DNA from: Nageia nagi
Taxonomy: Eukaryota > Pinophyta
NCBI GenBank assembly: GCA_050084985.1
Contig: JBITNC010000001.1
Coordinates: 140,120,001 to 140,184,000 of the forward strand
Direction: 5' to 3'
Length of the DNA stretch: 64,000 bases
This document shows positions 1 to 10,765 of the stretch, in pieces. The notes below the pieces were generated by a model. It searched no databases, was not told the DNA's origin, and saw nothing but the letters and a program-made list of their open reading frames with translations. Both the position numbers and the translations under genes were made by a program. The number at the start of each line of letters is the position of its first letter. Within the stretch, counting starts at the first letter, position 1.

Positions 1-59
1 TAGTAATAGAAGGGTGCACCCCTTCATGAAACTATGTATATGCCCTCAAAATATATAGA

Positions 60-880
60 TAGTGCAAATTGGTTTAGAATATATATGGTGGTTCTTATTG
101 ATATGATCCTATGTAGCAATAAGAACCATGAGTGCTTTATGTTTGTGAAAAAGGGAAATCGGATAGTAGCTCACTCATTCATTCTACAAAGTGTGGGCTT
201 ATGAGCAATGTATCAATGTAGCTCAAGCTTACTTATTGATTGTGACTTGATTAAAAATGCCCCCCTTATTTTGATGCTAAACTACTCAATGTATGTGGGT
301 GACATAAGGGATAGAGCAATTTTGCAGGCTACTCAACTTACTGGATAAGGATGATATTATTTGGGACTCTTACTTTGACCTATCTATCTAAGAGGAGTAG
401 GATGATGAGTTATCATGGATCATGACTCCTTGCATCATCCAAGGACAGAGGTAGGTGATGGAGTTTTACTAATCAGATATGGTACTATAGCAATTTAGCT
501 TGACATAGGATGTGCCTATGCCTAGGGTATGACTAACTATGGTCTGATATTATAAATATTGAACCATCCCACCTAAATTTTTAGCTGTGCCAACATGAGT
601 GTGAAATGGAAGGCATACAAGGACCATGCCACTAGAGTGCCAATTTTTCATCATCAGCACACCCTAAAGTATCGATGATGGTGGGACTCAATGAGGCTTG
701 TACCATTGGGCTAGGCAGAAGAGGAGGAGTCATGGGAGGAGGAGGATCCCATGGAAATTGAAGATCTACCACCACCTACTAAGGTGGTAGATCCTTCCTT
801 TCCTTCCACATTAGGAGTAATCACTTCCTTAGTTTATACTTCAGGTATACTTACAAAATCTCCAAGATAAAAGCTAAGAA
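60..880 (+). pseudogene. Decayed reading frame resembling plant mobile domain protein
   Basis: Two stretches read as protein-like text in different frames, broken by stops at likely Gln/Arg/Trp codons. The first (about 340-530) contains SWIMTPCIIQGQ and then a segment close to the VLRQFG-xx-QDVP signature of plant mobile domain (PMD) proteins, which occur alone or inside MULE and Gypsy elements. The second (about 585-880) reads FHHQHTLKYR followed by WWDSMRLVPLG, then a run rich in Glu (EEEESWEEED) and a Pro-rich EDLPPPTKVV. I infer one ancestral protein with at least one frameshift. The family call rests on one short motif. It could instead be a hypothetical protein carried by a transposon. 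No LTR or terminal repeat was found around it. Confidence 0.35.
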
Positions 881-1999
881 ATAGGGTGGGAGAGGGGGTA
901 GGTAGCCAAGTAACATCGATGTTGTTGATGTGGATCACTTGGGTTTTTCACATCATTATGTACGTAATCCATTCATTTCTTTTGGGGAAAGAAGAGGGTT
1001 TTGATTTACTTTCTAGTTTGTGAAGGAGATAACTTACTTTGGCATATTTACTTTGACATAGGATTGGAGGCTCAAATAGTAGTGCTACAGGTACATGTAT
1101 CTAGTCTATAGGTGTAGCTGATAGCTTGAGCTTAGCAAATAGGATCCCAATAGGATAGATAGTTATTGCAGTTTGGGTAGACACTAGGAGCTATTTTAGT
1201 TAGTAGGACAAGGTCTAGGAGTAGGAGTAGGACATGCATCCATGATGCATCTATTGGATAGAGTTCCCTTGGGGGAAACTAGCTATACTATGATATATGC
1301 TACGTACTTTTTGACACACATATATAGTGTGAGTTTTTTTTACCTTATTTATGACTTATGCGTATGTATTTACTTTATTGTAAAATGAACTTGATTAATT
1401 TTCTAGAGGCAATGAATTAACAAGCTAATGTAAATATTATAGATTAAATATATTAATGATCATCCATATGAGGAAATATATTAATATTTAATGAAGAAAA
1501 CATGCTCAATTTTGATGAGGAAAATATACTCAATTTTTAGAGAAACAAAAATAGTTATACTTGCAATAGCCAAAATGAAGTGGCAACATTGGAATCCATT
1601 AACGATGCTTAGGTAGAGAGGGAATAATTTATGCAAAAAAAAAAAATCATAAAGGGATTGGCCTAATTAGAATAAAAAAGGCCTAAAATCTAATAAACAA
1701 AAGAACACAAAGACCTAAACCTAAGTTCTCGTTCTTCAAATTCGAAAGTATTTGTCAAACAACTTAGATTTTTTTACCATACATGCATAATGTTTTTACA
1801 ACTCAAAGCATGAGTTTCAAAATTTGATCAATGAAACTTGCATGTTTTATGATTAGGAATGAAGCAACAATGCTAGAATCTAGAGTTATCACTCTATTAA
1901 ATCAAGAAAAAGATATACCATTTTTAACAAGCAAATTTTATGTTTGTAAGAAATAACAAAAATAAGCATAAAAAATGAAAATAAAAGGAAATAATTTAT
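881..1999. other. AT-rich stretch, no recognised feature
   Basis: No reading frame, structural RNA or clear repeat boundary is visible. The right part probably belongs to the retroelement whose gag relic starts near 2000 on the minus strand. Confidence 0.4.
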
Positions 2000-4310
2000 G
2001 AAATAATCCAAATACCATCAACATCAAAGATCGTACCTAGAACCAATGGTTGTTGTACTTATTGTTATGGTTCTATTTGAGGAATATTCACATTATTGAT
2101 TAGTAATTGCTTTCCATCATCGTTGAGTTCTACCTTCTTGAATTGAGGAAATGGATTGTTGAAAATCCTCAATTTTTTATCTTGGGGATGCACAGGTCCA
2201 TCTTGTACTACTTTAGCCCTATGTTTCTACAAAACTTCATCTAAAACTTCATGATCAAATTTAAACTTTCCTTTATCATGCAAGTCTTGGATTATATTTT
2301 GCAAATGATAATACTCTTTTGTAGCATGACCAACTCGTATATGGAAGTTACAAAAGAGGTGTGCTTGATATCTTGAAGGTTTAATTCAAGGGGGATATTC
2401 AATTGGTGGAATTTAGTATAGTGTCTACGTAACCTCCTAGGTTCCGAAACTTCAATATTATCATAGCTAACTCTAGCAAACATTTTAGCTTCAAGCTTGA
2501 TTTGGTGTTGGGTCTTTATAGGCTTTTCAATATTTTTTAAGAACTATGGTTTGCATCATATAGGCTAAAAGTTCATTGAAAGCCTTATGTGGGCCTTTTT
2601 ACTAATCATTTCATCTATTAACTTGTCATAAGGATAGTCCTAAAAATTGAAAAAGTCATTTTGATAGGATGGTAACAATGTTAAAAAAAGGACATGTTTC
2701 TTTTATTTATTAGGGATTTAAACTTGGTTAGCTAATTTAGACCATTCAATAATGAAATCACTAAGAAATTGACCTTATTTTTGTTTTAGGGTATACATGT
2801 CTAAGGGAGATGGTTCTTGGATGACAAATAGATTCTAACGATCCAGAAATGCCTTAACAATATCGTCAAAACATGTAATACTTTCATTAGGTAAATTAGT
2901 AAACCATAAGAATGATTTTGATTTCAAACTAAGAGGGAATAATTTAGCCAATAAATTATAATCATTATCAAATGAAATAACTTCTAAGTGATACCTTTGC
3001 AAATATATTCAAGGATCAAAATGACCATCAAACATTATAAAGGTTGCTTGTTTATCATACATTTTTGGCAGATGTGATAATAATAGGGCTTCTCACTACC
3101 TCTTGAAATCATGGGTGCAAATTTGTTGATGTAAACTATAATGGAGTCTTTTTATTACTTTATATATAGAAGATTTTGGAGTGGATCATATGGATCTACT
3201 TGCTATGATGGTTCACTAGTATATTTATTCTTGTCCTTAGCTAGTCTTGCAAATAAACTAAAAAATCAAACCTTCTCTTGCTCTAGAGTTCTTACAAGAT
3301 TATTCACCTTCTCCATTTTGCATTCAAGTGAAGCAAATTTGAAGTCTATATTGAGTTTTAGGAAACTCAATTCTCTATTTAAGATTGTGAATTCTTCATG
3401 TGACCATTTAGATCTTCTCCTCATACCAAATGGTATTGTTGGATCTAGCTCATCCATCCAAGCTTTAGGGATGATAGGTATGTTAGGAATATTATTCTAT
3501 AATATATCAACCAAGTAATCTTCATCAATTTTATCCTCCAGTTCTTTATCACATTTTGTAAATACCTACTAAAGGATGAGACATGAAATGAAAGTCCTAG
3601 GATCTTGAAGGTTTTGGATAGAATTTGGATTAGGTAATGGAGTGGTGGTGCTAGGTTCAACAACTTTGCTAGGTTCTACTTGTCTATCAAGTGAATGATT
3701 TTGGACTAAGAGTTTAGGAAAAACATTAGGTACAAAAAATTGTAGTGAAGAAACTTGCAATGGGTCAAAATATTTATAGGCTTATCTACAAGGAGTTAAG
3801 ATCATATCATATTGATTTTGTTGTATCATTTGCTTTTCTTTGATGTATTCAAGATTAGTGTCTAAGGTGGACCCTAAAAGATGTTTAAATTCAATATCTA
3901 CTTCTTGTAATGTTTGTACAAGGAAAGGAAGACATTCTTTTGTAGCTAACCATTTCCTACCCTATACAATAAACAAGATTTTGGTGAGTACCTCTAATGC
4001 ATTGGATGGGAGTTCATCATTTCCTGCTTGATTAGTGTCTGCATATTTTTTAGCTTAGTTACTACAATCCTCTAGAAAACTATCATATTCATTATTTATG
4101 TGTAGTCTATAGACTCTATCACTTTATCTTCTTGTTGCATTGCTATAGTTCTTTTGTTTCCTAGTCTTTTTAGGTTGTACAATAGGAAACTTAAGATTTT
4201 CATGATTTGAAGCAATGGATGTATCCATTTCTGAAACACTTGAAATGCAATATTAATCCTATCTAAAAATTGTAGGATTTTTGGCATAATTAGTAAAGGA
4301 TAAAGCAATA
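2000..4310 (-). pseudogene. gag: Decayed LTR-retrotransposon gag polyprotein
   Basis: Reading the minus strand from about 4310 down gives one long protein broken by a few stops and frameshifts. In order: an N-terminal helical part (DIEFKHLLGS, then KEKQMIQQNQYD), a Pro-rich stretch, a charged coiled-coil-like part (SHEEFTILNRELSFLK), then the Gag capsid core near 3040-2700. The core shows DNDYNLLAKLFPLSLK, FLWFTNLP, ITCFDDIVKAFLDR and then GQFLSDFIIEWSKLA, which match the retrotrans_gag family (PF03732). The C-terminal side continues to about 2000 (PQDKKLRIFNNPFPQ). Most stops are TAG or TAA where Gln or Trp is expected, so this is an old methylated copy. No protease or reverse transcriptase follows on this strand before the trace is lost, so the element is truncated or deleted. 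The Ty3/Gypsy assignment comes from gag type only. Confidence 0.8.
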
Positions 4311-4659
4311 TATTGAAAATAAGTTGGCTTCATCAATTATTATAATTGAAATAATAATAATTAGGCTTATTTACAATAAAATTCAATTTAACTAATTAAT
4401 TGCAAAATAACAACAAATGATGATAATGACCTAATTGACCTTGACCTATAAAAATGGATTTATGAGAGATACAAACTTGGATCTTACCTATCATGATGAA
4501 CGAAGATGATATTCAATCAAAAGAGGATGAATGAAGAGCTTCCCCAACAAATGGATCCACATAGAAAGGAGGGATAAGGATCTATATCTCAGGTCAAGTT
4601 TTAATCTCTCATGGGTTATTTTTAGATAGAAATTAGAAGATATTTTAACTCTTTTCTTG
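4311..4659. other. Spacer between gag relic and DUF4283 frame
   Basis: AT-rich sequence that probably holds the 5' leader of the gag element. I could not place an LTR end or primer-binding site here. Confidence 0.3.
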
Positions 4660-5720
4660 TCCTTATCCTTGGTATTAACATTACAAAATGATTTTGCAGA
4701 GTTGTGAACATTAGTAGATAGTAAAGTTTTTTCTCCCTCTTCATCAGATGAGTTTCTAAACTCATGAGTATTATCCTTTTGAATAGAAGAAAGTTGTTGA
4801 TTATCTATATTAGAAGTTTCCTTCTAAAAAGGAGATATAACCTCAAGTGGAGTCTGATATTTTGTTAGAGGAGGGCTTGAATGATGATTTGTGTAACTCT
4901 TTATCAAATTCCCATATTGATGGTACCCATAGTATCTAAGCATGAAGTTCTCATACTCAATGTTCTAAGTCTATGTTCACTAACTTGAGGAGAAGGTAAT
5001 AGATTTTTATCAAGGATTCAAAGCGTTCATCCAAACAACAATCCTTACATTTCATATGTTGATATTCTCCTCAACATTTTTTGTTGTATTCACTTCTATA
5101 GCTTCAAATTTACCAATTAGATTACCAATATTCCTAATAGCCTTAGGACTCCAAAATTCCATGGGTAAAGTGTATAAGCTTACTCAAATTGGGAATTCAT
5201 CAATATTTTCGATGAGGGGATTGAAATATTTTTTCCATTATCACACATACACCCCCTTTTTCCCAAAGAACCACACATCCTTCATATTTAACACAATGTC
5301 TATATCTACCAAATTTTGAAAGATGACCAAAAAGAAGTCTTGAGGTAGAAACATTATGCGAAACTTCCCAACCTTAATCAAATAATTTTCCATGAGCTCA
5401 TATAAGTCATCTAAGGATGATCGGTTACCTCTAACCTTACAAATTATAACATATATCTCCAAATCATGAACACACATTCCAACCTCATCATCCTTGATCT
5501 GAAAAGATAGAAGATCTATAGAGAATCGAATCAATTCCCTCTTCACACTAGTAGATTTCTCTCTACCAATCTCTTGAAGCACCTTCCTTAAACCTTCAAG
5601 GCTACATTATTCCTTTGCATTATGGAGCTCTAGGGTTTTTTCACCTTTAATCTCTGTTACACGTATTTCATGCATCTCCTCCATTGTGCATTTAGTTTTT
5701 TTATTTATCTTTCCATTTTA
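4660..5720 (-). pseudogene. DUF4283 / CCHC zinc-knuckle protein, decayed
   Basis: The minus-strand frame starts with a plausible Met near 5680 (MEEMHEIRVTEIKGEK). It runs through ELIRFSIDLLSFQIKDD, RIMFLPQDFFLVIFQN and DIDIVLNMKDVWFFG, which is the core of DUF4283 (PF14111). After one stop it continues with DEFPI, LPMEFWSPKAIRNIGNLIG and KFEAIEVNT. That is the usual block between DUF4283 and the zinc knuckle. A degraded knuckle follows near 4900 (YYGYHQYGNLIKSYT; two Cys positions read as Tyr). Such proteins are typically ORF1 of plant L1-type LINEs or domesticated relatives, thought to bind nucleic acid. No adjacent endonuclease or reverse transcriptase is visible on this strand, so this is an isolated fragment. 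It sits upstream of the gag relic but is unrelated to it. Confidence 0.75.
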
Positions 5721-6923
5721 TAAGACATAGTTAACTAGATGATTAGTAAAAGGATTCTTTAAAATTCCCAAAGTTTAACTTGATGGTGATATTGGTGAGG
5801 GTGAATTACTATAATTATCATTATCAAATATAATAACCTTATTCTCAATGAGATCTCCAATATTAATATTTATATGTAAGCATCTTTGTATATCATTAGA
5901 TTATATAAACTCATTATCCTTATGTCAATATGAAGTATATCTAGAAGGATCAATATATTGAGTTTTATACTAATTATCCTATATTATATTTGTATTTTTT
6001 GAAACAAATTTCATTATTTTTCTCTTTATTTCTTAATAATTGGTAAATTGATTCCTTTTTGTGTATTGATAATTATATTTGAAAAAGAATAGGTCATTCC
6101 TAGTTTTCTCCCCATTTTCCTAATTTCATCATAAAGGTAAACTTTTTATTAGATGATTTTTAATTGGTTTTATAAGTCAAATAATCTACCTCTAATAACA
6201 TACTTTTTTGATTTAAAGTTTCATTTTTTTTTTCCAAAATAATTACTTCTATGAGAAGGTATGTGCTTCTTTAATTGTGAAAAGAAGCAATAATGAAATG
6301 CTTCATGAATATCTCTATTAGTATAATAATATTGAATCATGATTAACTTATTTATAAGGTTAGATTTTTTTTAAATGTTAATCTTGAAGTGATCCATAAA
6401 GAGGTCTACAAGGGAAGGAAAGTTAAAGATTTAAGTTTTTCTAGTAATTCATTAAAACATTCATGAGTAGGACTAAAGACTTCTTAGAAATATTTTTTCT
6501 TTAAGTTTATCATCATGTAAAAAGCTAATGATCAATACCCTAAATCATTAAATATTATGGTTTGAATCTTCCCTCCTTATAATAGTTAAATCTTTTTAGG
6601 TTTTAAGGCTAAAGGAGATGGGATGATTAAGGATAATTTGGATGAAGAGGACTTCATAAGGGGGAATAAGAATAATGTTATAAGTCAATATTCCTTATAT
6701 TTCAAATTTAATATTTAAGTTAATACATATATTTCTTATATGTAAGGAGAAAAAGTATTATAAATGGGATAAATACAACATAAGGAGAGAAAAATAATGA
6801 AAAATATAAAGGAGATATGTTATTTATGAATGGCATAGATTAAGTATTAAAAAGCAAGAGGTATTTAAATAATTATATATTTTTTATGAATTAATACAAT
6901 ATATTATTTATGAAGGAAAATAA
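5721..6923. other. AT-rich stretch, no recognised feature
   Basis: Six-frame reading gives only short AT-driven peptides. Nothing can be assigned. Confidence 0.4.
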
Positions 6924-6936
6924 TAAAGAATAAGAA

Positions 6937-7185
6937 TTGTACCCTTAGGGGAAACCCAATTGGTTTAACCCTTGGCTCTCCCTTAGGAGGTTCAAGGTTC
7001 AAAACCTTGGGTAGTTATGTGTGGTGGAATAGTGACTAACTATCTAAAGATACATGTATCTCTCAACTTTATAAGGGGCATGGTTGGGAAGAGACTACAT
7101 AGCCTTATGCATCAATACTAGGCAGTGACACCACTCACTCCCCCATAGTTGTGGGCAGGGGCAAACCTTACTCATCTATAAAACT
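6937..7185 (+). mobile_element. tRNA-derived SINE
   Basis: A 249-bp insert, noticeably less AT-rich than its surroundings. It begins with a tRNA-like head: a box A-like stretch (AAACCCAATTGGTTTAA, about 6952-6968) and, 30 bp on, a box B that exactly fits the RNA polymerase III consensus after CpG loss (GGTTCAAAACC, 6996-7006). A tRNA-unrelated body follows. It is flanked by a 13-bp target-site duplication with one mismatch (TAAAGAATAAGAA at 6924-6936 and TAAAGAATAGGAA at 7186-7198). The duplication supports LINE-mediated retroposition and fixes both ends. The head resembles plant Au-like SINEs, but I cannot confirm the family without a search. It encodes no protein and depends on a LINE for mobility. 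Confidence 0.85.
6996..7006 (+). promoter_or_regulatory. Pol III box B of the SINE
   Basis: GGTTCAAAACC matches the GGTTCRANNCC box B consensus. It lies in the tRNA-like head of the SINE, downstream of a box A-like sequence. Confidence 0.75.
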
Positions 7186-7198
7186 TAAAGAATAGGAA

Positions 7199-8429
7199 AA
7201 AAAGGGCCAATAGGAATAAAAGGATGATTAGTTTTAGAAGTAAGCATGTCATAAATAGGATTATATATAATAAAGATCATATGAGGTTAATGAGAAGGGT
7301 TATCATCAATAACGTGATTGATCATGGCCTAATATTTGGGAATTAAATTGTATACATTAGAAAAAATTGGTTAAGAAATAAGATAAGTGTCATTAGGAAT
7401 GACACTATTCCTCCATAAAAAATAAAGGGATATTTTTTTAAGTAATAATAGTTCTTCAAAGAATTTTTGATATTGCAAAAGTTATTTATTGACAACTTCA
7501 TAGAGATCATAATTCTAGAAAACTTAAAAGTTAGGTTATGGATTGCTTTCTTGAGTAGCATTGCAAAGATAATTATCTTATTCATTATTATATTCATCAT
7601 TAATTTTAATGTAATAATATTATAATCATCATCAAAATGATTTTACTTGAGTTAATTATGAGATTCCATTTTTAGCTTTTAATCTAACACTTCTTTTGAG
7701 AGGAATAAAATATTTTTCATTTAGACCTTTAAACATAAATCACATAAGGGTTTATAAATAAGGATTTTTAATGAAAAATATATTTAAAATATTTACATTT
7801 TTATAAAGAATTCAACAAGTCAAGTCCATTAAACATGTATTATGTGAAATTAACTAATTAATTAAACCTAACCAATTAACATATTATACTATGATAAATA
7901 TAATTTTAAAAGATATAGAAAACAAATAACAAGGATGCATGAATAGATTAATGTTATTAACCTATTATATATAGTCTTACCTATATATCATTGTAGCAAT
8001 ATAAATATTTCTAAAAATTATTATTTACTAAGTTTTGACCTTTACATATGTTATTTTTTCCTGTAATGAATCTTTCTATACTTTTACCTTCTAAACATTT
8101 ATAAAATGGTAACTCAAGCTTGGCATTAACCCTTGTAGATGAGGGATCTATTTTGATGGGTAAATCTCTTTGATGGAAATCAAACCCTATCAATAGAAGA
8201 ACAATATTTAAAAGCCTTAAATAAGAGGAAAATACCATGTAACAAATCATTGTAGTACCAATATTATAGTATTAAATAATTTTAAAAGTATAATTGTGAT
8301 AAGCTAAAGATTAAATGATAACTTAAGAAGTAGATGAGAAATAATGAAGATTTGGTCTCCTTTAAATATATATTATATGGAATTTATTCATGGCATATGT
8401 ATTAGGTTGATTGGAATAAGTATTTTGTC
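7199..8429. other. AT-rich stretch, no recognised feature
   Basis: One 79-codon open stretch on the minus strand (8011-8250) has no recognisable motif and is probably chance or an unidentifiable relic. Nothing else is visible. Confidence 0.35.
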
Positions 8430-8770
8430 TACTACATCAAAAAAGGCCTTTTAAGGTGGATTTAAATTGATCTTAAAGAACTTTAAAGGTGGTTATCAAA
8501 CTTATTGTCTATGAAGGCATTGCTAAAAAATCATGACAACATGACAATGATTAAAAATTGCCCTCTTAGGGACTTTTAGGGTGATTATAAATTCCCCTCT
8601 AGAAGGCATTGTAAAAACATCCTCAACATACCTAACATGGTTTATAAGGATAGTTTAGAACCACTCTCTTAGATTTTATTACAATGATTTATAATTTCCA
8701 TCTTAGGGGATAAATTAAGAAGACAAATTTTAATCATTGTAAAAAACCCTAAGAGGGTAGTTTAAAATCA
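8430..8770. mobile_element. CACTA-like terminus with subterminal repeats
   Basis: The left edge reads TACTACATCAAAAAAGG. This is one C-to-T change away from a CACTA/EnSpm terminus (CACTAC followed by an A-rich run). Over the next 340 bp a motif related to CCCTCTTAGGG, or its complement CCCTAAGAGGG followed by TGGTTTAAA, recurs about five times in both orientations (near 8561, 8574, 8651, 8690 and 8745). Clustered subterminal repeats are typical of CACTA elements, where transposase binds. No transposase and no matching right terminus were found. The same motif recurs at 55.4 kb next to a related PPR pseudogene. Confidence 0.45.
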
Positions 8771-9047
8771 CACTTTTTTATTAATATTGGAGAGGTGGTT
8801 TTTATGGAACCAATAACCATTACAAAATTCATTAACCTAAATACATCATTTAAAACTTGTAAAAAATTATCAAAATCCCCACTAGGAATTACCTTTTCAT
8901 CTATGATGAATCTAGCATCCATCATAAAGAAAAATATTTGAAAAAAATGGCCAACAAAAGTTTTACCATCCAAAAATCATGTTCAAAAAATCATAAACAA
9001 GGAGCTTCAACATAGGATAAGGTATACAACCAAAAGCTTGCTTTTCC

Positions 9048-9070
9048 TTATTATTATTATTATTATTATT
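9048..9070. repeat. (TTA)n microsatellite
   Basis: Perfect trinucleotide run of about 23 bp just upstream of the PPR fragment. Confidence 0.95.
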
Positions 9071-9078
9071 CTAAATTA

Positions 9079-9530
9079 TAATGATTGCAAGGTGCATATA
9101 TAATAGTTTTCATGAGGCATGTGTACTCTTTAAGAAAATGCAATAGAGAAACAAAATCTCATGGATCACAATCATCACATGATATGAACTAAAAAAGTAT
9201 GATTTGGAGTCCCTCAAGCATTTTCAAAAAATGTAATTGACTAGTTTCAAAAATGATTTTATAACCTTTACAAGTATTCTTTATATATGTACAACTTTTA
9301 CAGATTTAAAATAGGGCATATTGCACATTCATGGAAAAATAAATAGATGTGGATTTCTTTCATATGTAATTATGATAACAACCCTAATAAACATGTATTC
9401 AAATTATGGGATCATTAAGAAAGCAAGTGTTTTGTTTGAAAAGATACATAATAGATAAATAATTTCATAGAATACAATGATTGTAGGGAATGCTAGCTTT
9501 CATTGCTTGTAAAGGAAATGTAAAGTAAAC
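9079..9530 (+). pseudogene. PPR protein fragment (PLS type)
   Basis: One frame reads through about 140 codons as pentatricopeptide repeats, interrupted only by stops at likely Gln/Arg/Trp codons. Recognisable pieces are MIARCIYNSFHEACVLFKKM, RNKISWITIIT, LESLKHFQKM, NDFITFTSIL, GILHIHGKINRCGFLS, TTLINMYSNYGIIKKASVLF and then SxNTMIVGN. These correspond to successive P, L and S motifs. Such proteins bind RNA in plastids and mitochondria, and PLS types usually edit transcripts. No start, targeting peptide or C-terminal E/DYW region is present, so this is an internal fragment. It starts about 650 bp inside a CACTA-like terminus and resembles the PPR-DYW pseudogene at 55.5-56.9 kb; both carry a very similar QK(M/I)-LT and GFLS-LI-MY segment. 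It could be a captured gene fragment or an ordinary dead gene. Confidence 0.85.
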
Positions 9531-10440
9531 CTTTTTGATGAAATGATAAGCTTTCCATTTTTTATATTATATATTTTAGTGTTTATTAGATGATTAGAAA
9601 TTACAAACACCACTATTTCTTTAATATTTTTAATGATCAAACAACATTGGGATTTTATTAATTGAAAATGTATCAAGTGGTGTAAATCAATTACCTATCT
9701 GAACAAGAGGAGACAAAGCCTATGAATAAGAAAAAAACACAAATTTTATACTTAGAAACCAACTATACCAACAAAAAGTTTCTATAAGTACTTGAGAGAA
9801 AAGAACCTACAATGCAAATTGATCCTAAATAATCACACTAAAGATCATTTTTTGCAAGAACCTATCAATGCAATAATACAATAAGAATCATCAGAGGTTA
9901 CAAGAATATTTTATTATGTGAGTACTCAGGAAAGAGTACATGCACTTGAAAGGAAAACTCAATTGTAAATGATTATATTTAATTATAGTGCTAAATGTTT
10001 ACTCTTATAAATTTGTTGCTTGCAAGTTGCAACTTAAGAAAATATTACTTATAAAAAAACTAATAAGAGAATCATAAATACATGCAAAAAATAATGTAAA
10101 TAATTCAAATTAACATTTTAATGGAAGTTTAAAATTGGGCTTAATTAGAAACGAAGAGAAGGAATAATGTGCACAACTTAGATTGTCAAATAAAGCTCAA
10201 ATGAAGGAATTTATCTTAGTTGATGTTAATATTAAATTTTTTATTAAAGTGGAATAAGGAAAGAATTTAGATTTATCATGATGAAATATGGAGGAAAATT
10301 CAAAAAACTTTACATGGACTTACAACCTATGCAACCGCAATTTCAATTTGCAATAGTCAACTGAGATACTAATATATCCATGTACTCTTCTATTGCAACT
10401 ATTGTTTAATAGATCCATATTATAGAAGAAGATCCAAAAT
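9531..10440. other. AT-rich stretch, no recognised feature
   Basis: The PPR frame cannot be followed past about 9530, and no other coding trace is seen. Confidence 0.35.
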
Positions 10441-10765
10441 AGTTATAATCAATGCAAAAATAACTTCTCTCATAAGTATAATAAATATAAATTGATCCAA
10501 AAAAAATCAAAATTAGAGCCAAAATATCTTCTCTTACAAGCCTAAGAAAGAGGAGATAAAAAAAATCAAAGCAAAATTCCTTTCTCTTGGAATTTTAAGA
10601 AAAAAAATATTTTTTTACAAGTTTGATAAAGATAATGAGACCCAAATTAAATAAAAAAAACCTCTTACAAGTTTAGTAAGGAGAAGAAAATCCAAAAAAG
10701 CAGAATCAAGATAAAAATCCTTCTCTCACAAGTCTAAGAATGTGAAGTAGCTAAAGTAAAAATCT
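10441..10765. repeat. Degenerate tandem repeat
   Basis: A motif like CTTCTCTTACAAGTCTAAGA followed by an A-rich, GAGA-containing spacer recurs about five times at irregular 55-80 bp spacing (near 10467, 10530, 10615, 10663 and 10725). Copies are diverged. It is non-coding, and its origin (an LTR or leader minisatellite, or a local expansion) cannot be told. Confidence 0.5.

Noticed and set aside
3141-3518. A 125-codon plus-strand frame
   Set aside because: It is antisense to a readable gag frame on the minus strand and has no motif of its own.
4660-5720. DUF4283 frame as the first part of the same element as the downstream gag
   Set aside because: DUF4283-knuckle proteins belong to LINEs or stand-alone genes, and the gag downstream has its own N-terminus. 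The shared strand is coincidence.
6937-7185. Functional tRNA gene
   Set aside because: Only the box B is intact, no acceptor stem or cloverleaf can be drawn, and a target-site duplication shows it is a retroposed SINE.
8011-8250. A 79-codon minus-strand frame as a possible small gene
   Set aside because: No start context, motif, promoter or neighbouring exon. Kept only as a remark in the region entry.
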